20,292 bases of DNA from contig DAOVLD010000004.1 of assembly GCA_030631445.1 (NCBI GenBank), positions 1-20,292 on the forward strand. Reading direction: 5' to 3'. Position 1 is the stretch's first letter. Each line of letters starts with the position of its first letter. A program made the position numbers and the translations under genes. Source of the DNA: Bacteroidota bacterium (GTDB lineage Bacteria; Bacteroidota; Bacteroidia; Bacteroidales; VadinHA17). The notes beneath the pieces are model-generated. The model had not been told where the DNA came from. It searched no databases and saw only the letters and a program-made list of their open reading frames with translations. This document shows positions 1 through 7,138 of the stretch, in pieces.

Positions 1-2
1 AT

Positions 3-10
3 TATATTTG
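3..10 (+). promoter_or_regulatory. Bacteroidota -7 promoter box for tamL
   Basis: TATATTTG matches the Bacteroidota primary-sigma -7 consensus TAnnTTTG at every fixed position. Transcription would begin roughly at 16-18, about 25 bases before the likely tamL start. The -33 element would lie outside the window, so only half of the promoter can be judged. Confidence 0.6.
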
Positions 11-41
11 CCTTCGAAAAGGAGAATGTTAACTACAAGTT

Positions 42-2387
42 TTGAGAATTCACGTATTAAATAAAAACATTTCAGTATTATATGCCCGGTATATAATCGG
101 TCTTTCACTGATTGTTTTTGTGTCGTGTAATCCAACTAAATACATACCCGAAAACAAGACCCTTCTTGATAATAATTCTATTCATTTTGATCAAAAAACA
201 AAAAGTATCAGTAAAAGTGAGCTTAAATATTATATAAAGCAAAAGCCTAATAAAAAGATTCTTGGATTTCGATTTCATCTTGGGTTGTATAATTTGTCAA
301 ATCAGGAGAAAGAAAAATGGCCCCATAAATGGTTGCGCACTATTGGTGAAGAACCTGTGATATTTGATGAATTTCAAACCGGTAAATCCAGTAAGGATAT
401 TGAATCCTTCCTTGTTCATAAGGGATACTTCAATGCTTCTGTAAATGATACAATTTTCACAAAAAAGAAAAAAGCACGGGTTGTTTTTCAAGTTCGTTCC
501 GGTATCCCTTTTAAAATCAGAAAAATATATTATCAGATCGAAGATACAGCAATTGCTAAAATCATTCTGGCGGATACAATTTTATCAGTTATCCGTACCG
601 GACAGAAATATGATGTTGATATTCTTCAGCAGGAAAGGTTAAGAATTGAACGACTAATTAGGAACGATGGATATTATAATTTTTCGAAAGAATATATTTC
701 TTTTAAGGCTGACAGTACTGTTGGTGATCATCAGCTTGATCTTACTCTGGTAATAAATAAGTATCGTATACAAACAGCTTCAAACCAGATACTGGAAGTC
801 CCTCATCGAAAATATATAATAAACAATGTTTTTATTTACCCCGGTTTTGATCCGCAATCAGCCCTTGCTGATCCCGGTAAGTACTATCAGGATCTTGATA
901 CTTTTAATTATGACGGATTTTATATAATGGGCAGGGATAGTAACTTCCTGGTCAAATCCAAACGGATTCTTCAGTCGAATTATATTAAGGGAGGTCAATA
1001 TTACGACCAGACTGATGTGGCGCAAACCCGTTTACATTTAACCTCGCTCGATGTTTACAGATCTATCAATATTAATTTCAAAGAAGTTGAAAATGCAGGA
1101 AAGCAAGAAGATGACTATTTACTGAATTGTCACATTCAATTGATACCCATTACCCTTCAATCTTATACCATTGAGCTTGAAGGCACGAATTCTGCAGGAA
1201 ATTTAGGTGGAGCAGTTAATTTATTATACAAGCACCGTAATTTATTTAGAGGATCTGAAGTTCTTGATCTTAAGTTGAAAGGAGCTTTTGAAACACTTAC
1301 TGAAAAATCAGGCACTTTACAAAATACACTTGAGCTGGGTACAGAAGCAAGAATCAATTTTCCAAAATTCCTTTTTCCTTTCCTTGATGCCGAAAGATTT
1401 ATTAAGAAATATAACCCCGAAACCTTTTTATCATTCGCTTATAATTATCAGAAAAGGCCTGTTTTTACCAGGACTATTGCAAATATTTCTTTTGGATATC
1501 ACTGGCAATCATCAAAATACTCCACACATATAGTGAATCCGCTGGAAATTAATGCAGTGAAGCTACCGGTTATTGATCCCGATTTTGCCCAAAAACTTGA
1601 TACAACTACCTACCTTGCCTATAGTTATAAAGATGTATTGATCACGGCTCTGAATTACAGCTACATTTACAATAATCAGAATATAAAGAAGGTGGCTGAC
1701 TATACATTCTTTCGCCTGAACATGGAGTCTGCCGGAAATTCATTATCCGGTTTACTGAATCTGTCAAACCGGGAGAAGGAAAATGAAAACTACAGTATTT
1801 TAGGATTGGAATACGCGCAATATCTTAAAGGGGATATTGATTTTCGGTATCATCATTATATCAATAAAACGGACCAGCTTGTGTACCGTGCTTTTTTAGG
1901 TGTTGGTTATCCATATGGAAATTCGCAGGCGATGCCATTCGAGAAGCAATATTTTGGTGGAGGGGCTAACGGTATTCGTGCGTGGAATGTAAGAGAGCTT
2001 GGTCCGGGCTCTTATGATCCCGGTGATGTCAAATTCTATAATCAAACTGCTGATATAAAATTTGAAACAAACCTTGAATACAGGTTTAAACTTTTTTGGG
2101 TACTTGAAGGAGCTTTGTTCCTTGACGCAGGTAATATCTGGTCAATAAGGCAGGAAGATGAACGACCAGGTTCTGTTTTCCAATGGGATAAATTCTATGA
2201 TGATATTGCATTAGGTACCGGATTTGGTGCAAGGTTTGATTTCTCATTCTTCATTTTTCGCCTTGATCTGGGAATGAAGCTTAGGGATCCTTCTATTAAT
2301 GGTAGTAATAAATGGGTTATGACCAACGGGGGAGTAAATTTCAAGGATGATTTTACTCTACATCTTGGAATTGGTTATCCGTTTTAA
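42..2387 (+). CDS. tamL: TamL, Omp85-family outer-membrane assembly lipoprotein
   Basis: This 781-residue protein fits the Bacteroidota TamL family, the lipidated counterpart of TamA, which acts with TamB at the outer membrane in envelope and outer-membrane protein biogenesis. Residues 1-29 form a lipoprotein signal: a hydrophobic stretch ending in FVSC, with Cys29 as the lipidated residue, followed by the family-typical CNPTKYIPENKTLL. A POTRA-like periplasmic region runs to about residue 370. The C-terminal half is rich in alternating aromatic beta-strands, carries a VRGF-like motif (GIRAW, 644-648) and ends in Phe, as outer-membrane barrels do. The start is TTG at 42: an in-frame TAA lies at 30-32, and no later start keeps the signal peptide. 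No tamB is visible; the gene downstream encodes a transporter, so any adjacent tamB would be upstream. The family is clear. The start is less certain. Confidence 0.85.
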   Translation: MRIHVLNKNISVLYARYIIGLSLIVFVSCNPTKYIPENKTLLDNNSIHFDQKTKSISKSELKYYIKQKPNKKILGFRFHLGLYNLSNQEKEKWPHKWLRTIGEEPVIFDEFQTGKSSKDIESFLVHKGYFNASVNDTIFTKKKKARVVFQVRSGIPFKIRKIYYQIEDTAIAKIILADTILSVIRTGQKYDVDILQQERLRIERLIRNDGYYNFSKEYISFKADSTVGDHQLDLTLVINKYRIQTASNQILEVPHRKYIINNVFIYPGFDPQSALADPGKYYQDLDTFNYDGFYIMGRDSNFLVKSKRILQSNYIKGGQYYDQTDVAQTRLHLTSLDVYRSININFKEVENAGKQEDDYLLNCHIQLIPITLQSYTIELEGTNSAGNLGGAVNLLYKHRNLFRGSEVLDLKLKGAFETLTEKSGTLQNTLELGTEARINFPKFLFPFLDAERFIKKYNPETFLSFAYNYQKRPVFTRTIANISFGYHWQSSKYSTHIVNPLEINAVKLPVIDPDFAQKLDTTTYLAYSYKDVLITALNYSYIYNNQNIKKVADYTFFRLNMESAGNSLSGLLNLSNREKENENYSILGLEYAQYLKGDIDFRYHHYINKTDQLVYRAFLGVGYPYGNSQAMPFEKQYFGGGANGIRAWNVRELGPGSYDPGDVKFYNQTADIKFETNLEYRFKLFWVLEGALFLDAGNIWSIRQEDERPGSVFQWDKFYDDIALGTGFGARFDFSFFIFRLDLGMKLRDPSINGSNKWVMTNGGVNFKDDFTLHLGIGYPF

Positions 2388-2473
2388 ATCATAAAATTTT
2401 AAATAATAGTTCGTTTTTTGCAAATCTGTTGATTTTTCAATGATAATTTTTTTCAATATAATATTTAACATTT

Positions 2474-3838
2474 ATGGATCATAAGGATTTACCACCACGG
2501 GGTAGTTTTACCAGTAAATTTGGAGTGATTGCAGCAGCCGCGGGTTCAGCAATCGGCCTTGGAAATATCTGGCGATTCCCCTATGTTGTCGGAGAGAATG
2601 GCGGGGGAGCTTTCCTGGTTGTTTACTTGTTGTTTATTATAGGAATTGGTATTCCGGTAATGATGTCTGAATTTGTAATTGGCAGACGGTCACTACGAAA
2701 TCCATATGGTGCATTTAAAAAACTGGCACCTGGTAAACCATGGTTTCTTGTTGGTTTAATGGGTGTTGGAGCTGCTTTTATGATACTGGCTTTTTATAGT
2801 GCTGTAGCAGGATGGACTCTTGAGTATCTTTTCCAGTCTGTTACAAATGCATTCGAGGGAAAATCTTCAGAAGAGCTTACCGGTATGTTTGATGCTTTCC
2901 GGGAAGGATCCATTAGGCCTATTTTATGGATGTTGATATTTATGGCTATGACAGCCTGGATAATTTTAGCCGGTGTCCAAAAAGGTATTGAAAAATATAC
3001 AAAAGTTTTAATGCCATTACTGTTGGTGTTGATTATTATTTTGGATATCAGGGCAGTGACATTACCGGGTGCATCTGAAGGATTGTCTTTTCTGTTTAAG
3101 CCCGATTTTTCAAAAATCACGGGAAAAACGGTTTTGGAAGCACTAGGGCAGGCTTTCTTTTCATTAAGTATTGGTATGGGAACACTTATTACCTATGGTT
3201 CATATATCAGAAAAAAGGAAAATCTTGCAAATACAGCTCTAAGCGTTTCATTAGCTGATACCTTTATAGCAGTTCTTGCCGGGATTGCTATTTTTCCTGC
3301 TGTTTTTGCTTTTGGTATTGATCCTGCTTCTGAAGAAGGTTTGGTATTTATTACTCTTCCGAAAATATTCCAGCAGATGCCCGGAGGATACATTTTCTCC
3401 CTGATGTTCTTTATTCTTCTCACAGTAGCTGCATTAACTTCTACTATCTCAGTTCTTGAAGTCGTAGTTGCTTATTTTATTGAAGAATTGAAAATGAGCA
3501 GGAAGAAAGCTACCATTCTTGCGGCAGCTTCTATATCCGTTTTGGGAGTTTTTGCTGCTGCATCCTGGGGATGGGCATCTAACCTGACATTGTTTGGTTC
3601 AAATATTTTTCAAATAATGAACTTTACATCTGCCAATATTCTTCTGCCGGTAGGAGGATTCTTTATTGTAATATTTATTGGATGGTCACTCAAAGCCAGG
3701 ATAGCCGGAGACGAACTAACTAATTCAGGAAGCCTTAGGGGCAGATATTTGCCTGCTTTTATGTTTATTGTAAAGTTTATTGCACCTATTGCAATTGCAA
3801 TGGTTTTCCTTTATAAACTTAGGGTATTTGGAAATTAG
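2474..3838 (+). CDS. Sodium-dependent transporter, SNF/NSS family
   Basis: This 454-residue inner-membrane protein belongs to the neurotransmitter:sodium symporter family (LeuT, MhsT, Tyt1), which imports amino acids or related solutes with Na+. The diagnostic TM1 segment is at residues 24-37 (GSAIGLGNIWRFPY), followed by GENGGGAF. By alignment with LeuT, Ala26 and Asn31 correspond to Na1-site residues Ala22 and Asn27, and Arg34 to the extracellular gate Arg30. About 11 hydrophobic segments are visible, matching the shorter bacterial members. The helix near residues 222-245 (GQAFFSLSIGMGTLITYGSY) fits the unwound TM6 substrate region. The substrate cannot be assigned. It sits 86 bases after tamL and 82 bases before the next gene, so it may be its own transcription unit. 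The ATG at 2474 starts just before the conserved N-terminus. Confidence 0.9.
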   Translation: MDHKDLPPRGSFTSKFGVIAAAAGSAIGLGNIWRFPYVVGENGGGAFLVVYLLFIIGIGIPVMMSEFVIGRRSLRNPYGAFKKLAPGKPWFLVGLMGVGAAFMILAFYSAVAGWTLEYLFQSVTNAFEGKSSEELTGMFDAFREGSIRPILWMLIFMAMTAWIILAGVQKGIEKYTKVLMPLLLVLIIILDIRAVTLPGASEGLSFLFKPDFSKITGKTVLEALGQAFFSLSIGMGTLITYGSYIRKKENLANTALSVSLADTFIAVLAGIAIFPAVFAFGIDPASEEGLVFITLPKIFQQMPGGYIFSLMFFILLTVAALTSTISVLEVVVAYFIEELKMSRKKATILAAASISVLGVFAAASWGWASNLTLFGSNIFQIMNFTSANILLPVGGFFIVIFIGWSLKARIAGDELTNSGSLRGRYLPAFMFIVKFIAPIAIAMVFLYKLRVFGN

Positions 3839-3920
3839 GCATTTCCGTTTTCGTTGTGAGAATTTATTACTTTGTGAAGCTATGTTCTTAATTTGGTATC
3901 CTGACAACTAACTGAAACTT

Positions 3921-4844
3921 ATGATCCGCAATTTTCTAAAACAATACTTTACTTTCTCAAAAGCAGAAAAGAATGGAACCCTGGTATTGGTTGTTCTTAT
4001 AATTCTTGTTTTGGCAGGATATCTATTTTTACCAAAGATTATTGTTAACCGGTCAACAGACTATTCTGATTTTGAAAAAGAGATTAAGGCATTTGAACAA
4101 TTGATTAGTAGTGCAGAAGATGGTGTTTTACCTTTGAAAAACAGGGATAAACCATTTGAAAACATGGATGATATTCAGTTTTTTGAATTTGATCCGAATG
4201 TTCTTTCGGTTGATAAGTGGAAGCATCTTGGCCTCTCTGATAAAACAATAAACACTATCAGAAAATATTTGAAGAAGGGCGGTCGGTTTTATAAGCCCGA
4301 AGACCTTAAGAAGATATATGGTTTGAAAATGGATTGGTATAAACTGGCAGAGCCATATATACAGATTCTGGAAATTGATGGCCCGGATATTAAAACCGGT
4401 ACATGTGTAATAATCAATGATAAAAAAATACAATTAGTTGAGCTTAATTCAGCTGATTCTCTCTTACTTGTTGATTTACCAGGTATTGGTCCGGTTTTAG
4501 CCGGAAGAATATTAAAGTATAGGAACCTGTTAGGAGGATTTGTTATGAAAGAACAACTGCTTGAAGTGTATGGTTTACCGTATGAGACATTTGAAATTAT
4601 TAGTCGGGCAGTTAATATTGATACAACTGGAATAACAAGAATTGATCTTAATAAAGCCGTTTTTTCAAAATTAATCAGACACCCCTACCTGGATGTTTAT
4701 ACAGTTAAGGGTATATTAAATTACAGAGATATTCAGGGAAATATTAAAGATGTTAACGAATTAAAAACCAACAGGATAATTCCCGAAGAAAGTTTTTCAA
4801 GGATCAAGCCGTATATTATGGTGAGTATTGAGAAATCAAATTGA
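3921..4844 (+). CDS. Membrane-anchored helix-hairpin-helix protein, ComEA-like
   Basis: This 307-residue protein has one N-terminal membrane segment (about 19-37) after a short basic tail, followed by a soluble part with helix-hairpin-helix modules. The clearest is at 174-207, with the core LPGIGP (186-191) preceded by ELNSAD, the arrangement seen in ComEA and in the type II secretion minor pseudopilin GspK. A second module at about 91-140 (SVDKWKHLGLSDKTINTI, then YKPEDLKKIYGL) and a third at about 240-300 (RIDLNKAVFSKLIRHPYL) look like divergent copies. HhH units bind DNA backbone non-specifically or mediate protein contacts. Such proteins are common in Bacteroidota and mostly uncharacterised. 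DNA binding outside the inner membrane, as in ComEA, is possible but not shown. No competence or secretion genes are adjacent. Confidence 0.75.
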   Translation: MIRNFLKQYFTFSKAEKNGTLVLVVLIILVLAGYLFLPKIIVNRSTDYSDFEKEIKAFEQLISSAEDGVLPLKNRDKPFENMDDIQFFEFDPNVLSVDKWKHLGLSDKTINTIRKYLKKGGRFYKPEDLKKIYGLKMDWYKLAEPYIQILEIDGPDIKTGTCVIINDKKIQLVELNSADSLLLVDLPGIGPVLAGRILKYRNLLGGFVMKEQLLEVYGLPYETFEIISRAVNIDTTGITRIDLNKAVFSKLIRHPYLDVYTVKGILNYRDIQGNIKDVNELKTNRIIPEESFSRIKPYIMVSIEKSN

Positions 4845-4908
4845 AATTTTAGTTCTTTTTATTTGATTAGAGTTAAAAAAACATTATATTTAGTGAGTAA
4901 ATGAGAAG

Positions 4909-4993
4909 AAGTTGAAAGTGAACTAAAGTTAAAAGTGACTAAAGTTGGGAAGAGAAGAAATTATAACTTTAAGCACTTTAAACTTTAGGCACT
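4909..4993. repeat. Direct plus inverted intergenic repeat cluster
   Basis: Two near-identical tandem units lie at 4909-4925 (AAGTTGAAAGTGAACTA) and 4926-4941 (AAGTTAAAAGTGACTA), with the start of a third at 4942. The segment 4917-4946 is repeated in inverted orientation at 4965-4993, matching at 24 of 30 aligned columns, across an 18-base purine-rich loop. The RNA could fold into a long, AT-rich, imperfect hairpin. It lies in the gap between the HhH gene and rpsU. It may be a degenerate short mobile or REP-like repeat, or a weak transcript end; it has no GC-rich stem followed by a T-run. Confidence 0.6.
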
Positions 4994-5014
4994 ATTAATT
5001 TTTTTAGAAATCTG

Positions 5015-5045
5015 TTTGATAATGAAATATCAATTTATAAATTTG
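5015..5045 (+). promoter_or_regulatory. Bacteroidota-type promoter of rpsU
   Basis: The -33 box TTTG at 5015-5018 and the -7 box TAAATTTG at 5038-5045 are separated by 19 bases, which fits the Bacteroidota TTTG/TAnnTTTG architecture. The predicted transcript start is near 5052, giving rpsU a leader of about 20-25 bases. Confidence 0.75.
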
Positions 5046-5074
5046 CGGCTCAATTTTAAACAAAAAAAGTTAAT

Positions 5075-5266
5075 ATGATTGTAATACCAGTAAAAGAAGG
5101 TGAAAATATAGAAAGGGCGCTGAAGAAGTTCAAACGAAAATTTGAAAAAACCGGAGTAATTAGGGAGCTCAGGGAAAGGCAGGCTTTTATTAAACCTTCG
5201 AAGAAGAAGCGTGAAATTGTAAAGAAAGCCGTATATAAACAAAAGATTCAGGAAGAAGAGGAATAG
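5075..5266 (+). CDS. rpsU: 30S ribosomal protein bS21
   Basis: This 63-residue protein has the bS21 pattern: a short N-terminal strand (MIVIPVKEGENIERALKKFK), then a highly basic helical tail containing RELRERQAFIKPSKKKR. bS21 binds the 30S platform near the anti-Shine-Dalgarno end of 16S rRNA. In Bacteroidota, published work places it among the proteins that occlude the anti-Shine-Dalgarno. The gene has its own promoter just upstream and begins with ATG at 5075. The bases before the start (AAAAAAAGTTAAT) hold no Shine-Dalgarno sequence. It is followed by xerC and hpf on the same strand with a short gap, so co-transcription is possible. The C-terminus ends in a run of acidic residues (EEEE), a minor variation. 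Confidence 0.95.
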   Translation: MIVIPVKEGENIERALKKFKRKFEKTGVIRELRERQAFIKPSKKKREIVKKAVYKQKIQEEEE

Positions 5267-5267
5267 T

Positions 5268-5289
5268 TACATTCACTAACAGGAATGTA
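5268..5289 (+). other. Small hairpin after rpsU
   Basis: TACATTC (5268-5274) pairs perfectly with GAATGTA (5283-5289) around an 8-base loop, beginning one base after the rpsU stop codon. It has few GC pairs and no immediate T-run, so it is at best a weak terminator or a processing and stability element between rpsU and xerC. Confidence 0.35.
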
Positions 5290-5317
5290 TACTAAACGTC
5301 TTTAATTAATTTTATTT

Positions 5318-5329
5318 GGGGGGGGCCCC
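5318..5329 (+). repeat. G8C4 homopolymer tract in the xerC leader
   Basis: Eight consecutive G (5318-5325) are followed by four C (5326-5329), ending four bases before the xerC ATG. GGGGCCCC is also self-complementary. The tract directly follows a -7-like TTTATTTG (5311-5318, one mismatch to TAnnTTTG). Such a GC block is conspicuous in this AT-rich sequence, and G-runs of this length are prone to slippage. Confidence 0.8.
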
Positions 5330-5333
5330 ATAT

Positions 5334-6221
5334 ATGAATTACAAGGAATCCTTTTTAGCATATCTACAGCACGAAAAACGAAATTCTTCAAACACCGTAC
5401 AATCCTATAGTATTGATTTGGATCAATTTACCAGGTATTGCAGATCGGTTCATAAAAACCTGAATCTTGATGAGGTTGATGTAAAGGTTGTTAGGGGCTG
5501 GGTTGTTCAGCTTATGGAAGAAGGTCTGGCACCACGCTCGGTGAATCGAAAATTAACTACACTAAAAACATTTTACCAGTTTCTTATTAGAGAAGGTGCT
5601 ATTACAAAAAACCCGATGAATGGTATTCTGGGTCTGAAGCAAAAAACAAAACTACCTGAATTTGTTGAACAGAAGCATATGGATCAGTTACTCGATCAAT
5701 ATGATTTTGGAGAAGATTTTAGCGGAACAAGGAATAGGTTACTAATAGAGATATTATATGTTACAGGAATAAGAAGAGAAGAATTAATAGGAATGCGTGA
5801 TCATGATATTGATATTGATGGGATGACGATTAAAGTATTGGGTAAAAGGAATAAAGAGAGGATAATACCGTTTACAAAAGAGATGAAACCAAATATAGAA
5901 AAATACCTGAAATACCGGAACGAATCTTTTCACGGGCTTGTTGATTCTTATTTCTTTTTATCAGATAAGGGTAAAAAAATGTATGGTAAATTGGTTTACC
6001 GGATTGTGAAGAAACATTTAGAGTTTGTAACAACGATTGAGAAAAAAAGTCCTCATATTCTCAGGCATACATTTGCTACACATCTTTTAAATAATGGAGC
6101 AGATTTAAATGCAGTTAAAGAATTGCTGGGTCATGCAAATTTATCTGCAACACAAATATATACACATAATACATTCGAGAAATTAAAACAAGTTTATAAA
6201 CTAGCTCATCCCAGAGCATAA
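5334..6221 (+). CDS. xerC: Tyrosine recombinase of the XerC/XerD type
   Basis: This 295-residue protein is full length for Xer recombinases, which resolve chromosome dimers at dif by a tyrosine-linked strand exchange. The N-terminal SAM-like core-binding domain covers about 1-90. The catalytic domain has every expected residue: Arg147 (TGIRREEL), Lys171 (VLGKRNKER), His241 and Arg244 ([10 protein letters not shown]), His267 ([11 protein letters not shown]) and the nucleophile Tyr276 (IYTH). I chose ATG at 5334 ([11 protein letters not shown]), which matches the family N-terminus. A TTG at 5316 would add six residues encoded by the G/C tract and is unlikely. The context is housekeeping (rpsU before, hpf 12 bases after) with no phage or transposon genes, so a chromosomal Xer role is favoured over a mobile integrase. 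XerC and XerD cannot be told apart here by eye. Confidence 0.88.
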   Translation: MNYKESFLAYLQHEKRNSSNTVQSYSIDLDQFTRYCRSVHKNLNLDEVDVKVVRGWVVQLMEEGLAPRSVNRKLTTLKTFYQFLIREGAITKNPMNGILGLKQKTKLPEFVEQKHMDQLLDQYDFGEDFSGTRNRLLIEILYVTGIRREELIGMRDHDIDIDGMTIKVLGKRNKERIIPFTKEMKPNIEKYLKYRNESFHGLVDSYFFLSDKGKKMYGKLVYRIVKKHLEFVTTIEKKSPHILRHTFATHLLNNGADLNAVKELLGHANLSATQIYTHNTFEKLKQVYKLAHPRA

Positions 6222-6233
6222 ATCTATATTATT

Positions 6234-6533
6234 ATGGAGATTCAGATTCATTCAGTTCATTTTGATGCCGACAAAAAACTTCTGGACTTTATTAAGGTAA
6301 AGGTGAAAAAATTATTGCAGTACAGAGATGATATTCTTGCTGCTGATATTTTTTTAAAGTTAATTAATGTTCAGGATGACCATAATAAGATCGTTGAAAT
6401 AAAACTTGATATACCTCGTAATCCATTATTTGCAAAAAAACAAAACAAAACTTTCGAAGAAGCAACGGACAATGTTATTGATGCTTTAAGGCGACAAATC
6501 ACTAAACAAAAAGGGAAACAAAGGGGGATTTAA
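6234..6533 (+). CDS. hpf: Short ribosome hibernation-promoting factor (HPF/RaiA family)
   Basis: This 99-residue protein has the single beta-alpha-beta-beta-beta-alpha domain of the short HPF/YfiA proteins: it opens with MEIQIHSVHFDADKKLLDFI, continues with a strand pair around DIFLKLINVQDD and KIVEIKLDIPRN, and ends in the helix TFEEATDNVIDALRRQITKQK. These proteins bind the 30S decoding region and silence or dimerise ribosomes in stationary phase. The C-terminal dimerisation domain of long HPF is absent. It starts 12 bases after xerC, so the two are probably co-transcribed, possibly with rpsU. The basic tail (KQKGKQRGI) suits rRNA binding. Confidence 0.9.
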   Translation: MEIQIHSVHFDADKKLLDFIKVKVKKLLQYRDDILAADIFLKLINVQDDHNKIVEIKLDIPRNPLFAKKQNKTFEEATDNVIDALRRQITKQKGKQRGI

Positions 6534-6560
6534 CCACTGGCAAAAATATACAAATTATTT

Positions 6561-6592
6561 TTTGGGTAATCAATAAAATATTTATAAATTTG
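6561..6592 (+). promoter_or_regulatory. Promoter of the tRNA-tuf transcription unit
   Basis: TTTG at 6561-6564 and TAAATTTG at 6585-6592 are 20 bases apart, a full match to the Bacteroidota -33/-7 consensus. The transcript would start near 6599, about 43 bases before the first tRNA. This is the only strong promoter seen ahead of the tRNAs and tuf. Confidence 0.75.
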
Positions 6593-6641
6593 CAAACCAA
6601 TTTTCAGAGGTTAGATGGGATAGGAACGTTCTTTAAAAATC

Positions 6642-6715
6642 GCCGATGTAGCTCAGTTGGTCAGAGCAGCTGATTTGTAATCAGCAGGCCGTGGGTTCGA
6701 ATCCCTCCATCGGCT
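6642..6715 (+). tRNA. tRNA-Thr (anticodon UGU)
   Basis: A full cloverleaf is visible. The acceptor GCCGATG (6642-6648) pairs with CATCGGC (6708-6714), and the discriminator is T6715. The anticodon stem GCTGA/TCAGC encloses the loop TTTGTAA with anticodon TGT at 6676-6678, which reads ACA. The T-arm GTTCGAATC is standard. The CCA end is not encoded. Confidence 0.97.
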
Positions 6716-6781
6716 CGTTTGGCAATTGTTTGGAAAACAAAACCAGCTTGTTAGGAATATGTTAACAGGTTTTTAACAATA

Positions 6782-6864
6782 GGGGAGATACCAAAGTGGC
6801 CAACTGGGGCAGACTGTAAATCTGTTGGCGGACGCCTTCGTAGGTTCGAATCCTGCTCTCCCCA
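6782..6864 (+). tRNA. tRNA-Tyr (anticodon GUA)
   Basis: The acceptor GGGGAGA (6782-6788) pairs with TCTCCCC (6857-6863), with discriminator A6864. The anticodon loop CTGTAAA has GTA at 6816-6818. At 83 bases it has the long variable arm expected of bacterial tRNA-Tyr (GGCGGACGCC region). CCA is not encoded. Confidence 0.97.
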
Positions 6865-6927
6865 CCTGTTGGTTAATAAAATATGATCGTAGTTGTGGGG
6901 TATAAACGACCACATTTACACTTTATC

Positions 6928-7000
6928 GCGGGAGTAGCTCAGTTGGTAGAGCATCAGCCTTCCAAGCTGAGGGTCGCGGATTCGAATTCCGTCTCCCGCT
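6928..7000 (+). tRNA. tRNA-Gly (anticodon UCC)
   Basis: The acceptor GCGGGAG (6928-6934) pairs with CTCCCGC (6993-6999), with discriminator T7000. The anticodon stem TCAGC/GCTGA encloses CTTCCAA with TCC at 6961-6963, which reads GGA. CCA is not encoded. Confidence 0.97.
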
Positions 7001-7010
7001 CTAACCAAAG

Positions 7011-7082
7011 GCCGATGTAGCTCAGGGGTAGAGCGCTTCCTTGGTAAGGAAGAGGTCACGAGTTCAATTCTCGTCATTGGCT
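7011..7082 (+). tRNA. tRNA-Thr (anticodon GGU)
   Basis: The acceptor GCCGATG (7011-7017) pairs with CATTGGC (7075-7081) with one G-U pair; the discriminator is T7082. The anticodon stem CTTCC/GGAAG encloses TTGGTAA with GGT at 7043-7045, which reads ACC and ACU. It shares its acceptor 5' strand with the first tRNA-Thr. CCA is not encoded. Confidence 0.97.
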
Positions 7083-7138
7083 CAACAAACGAATTAATAA
7101 TTAATTTTCAATCACTTAATCAATAATTTACTGGAGTT

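Noticed and set aside
935..1010. Possible frameshift or break in tamL
   Set aside because: The frame is continuous from the lipoprotein signal to the C-terminal Phe with the expected domain order.
2417..2451. Promoter for the SNF transporter (TTTG 2417-2420, TAATTTTT 2444-2451)
   Set aside because: The spacing is 23 bases and the last base of the -7 box mismatches, so it is too weak to annotate in this AT-rich gap.
3867..3895. -7-like boxes TTACTTTG and TTAATTTG before the HhH gene
   Set aside because: Each has a mismatch at the conserved A and no properly spaced -33 box.
4909..4993. CRISPR array
   Set aside because: The repeat units abut without spacers and one set is inverted, so the structure is not a CRISPR array.
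5316..5333. TTG start for xerC at 5316
   Set aside because: The extra residues are encoded by the G/C tract, and ATG 5334 gives the normal Xer N-terminus and length.
5334..6221. The tyrosine recombinase as the integrase of a mobile element
   Set aside because: Its neighbours are rpsU and hpf, there are no attachment-site repeats or cargo genes, and the length and motifs fit a housekeeping Xer protein.
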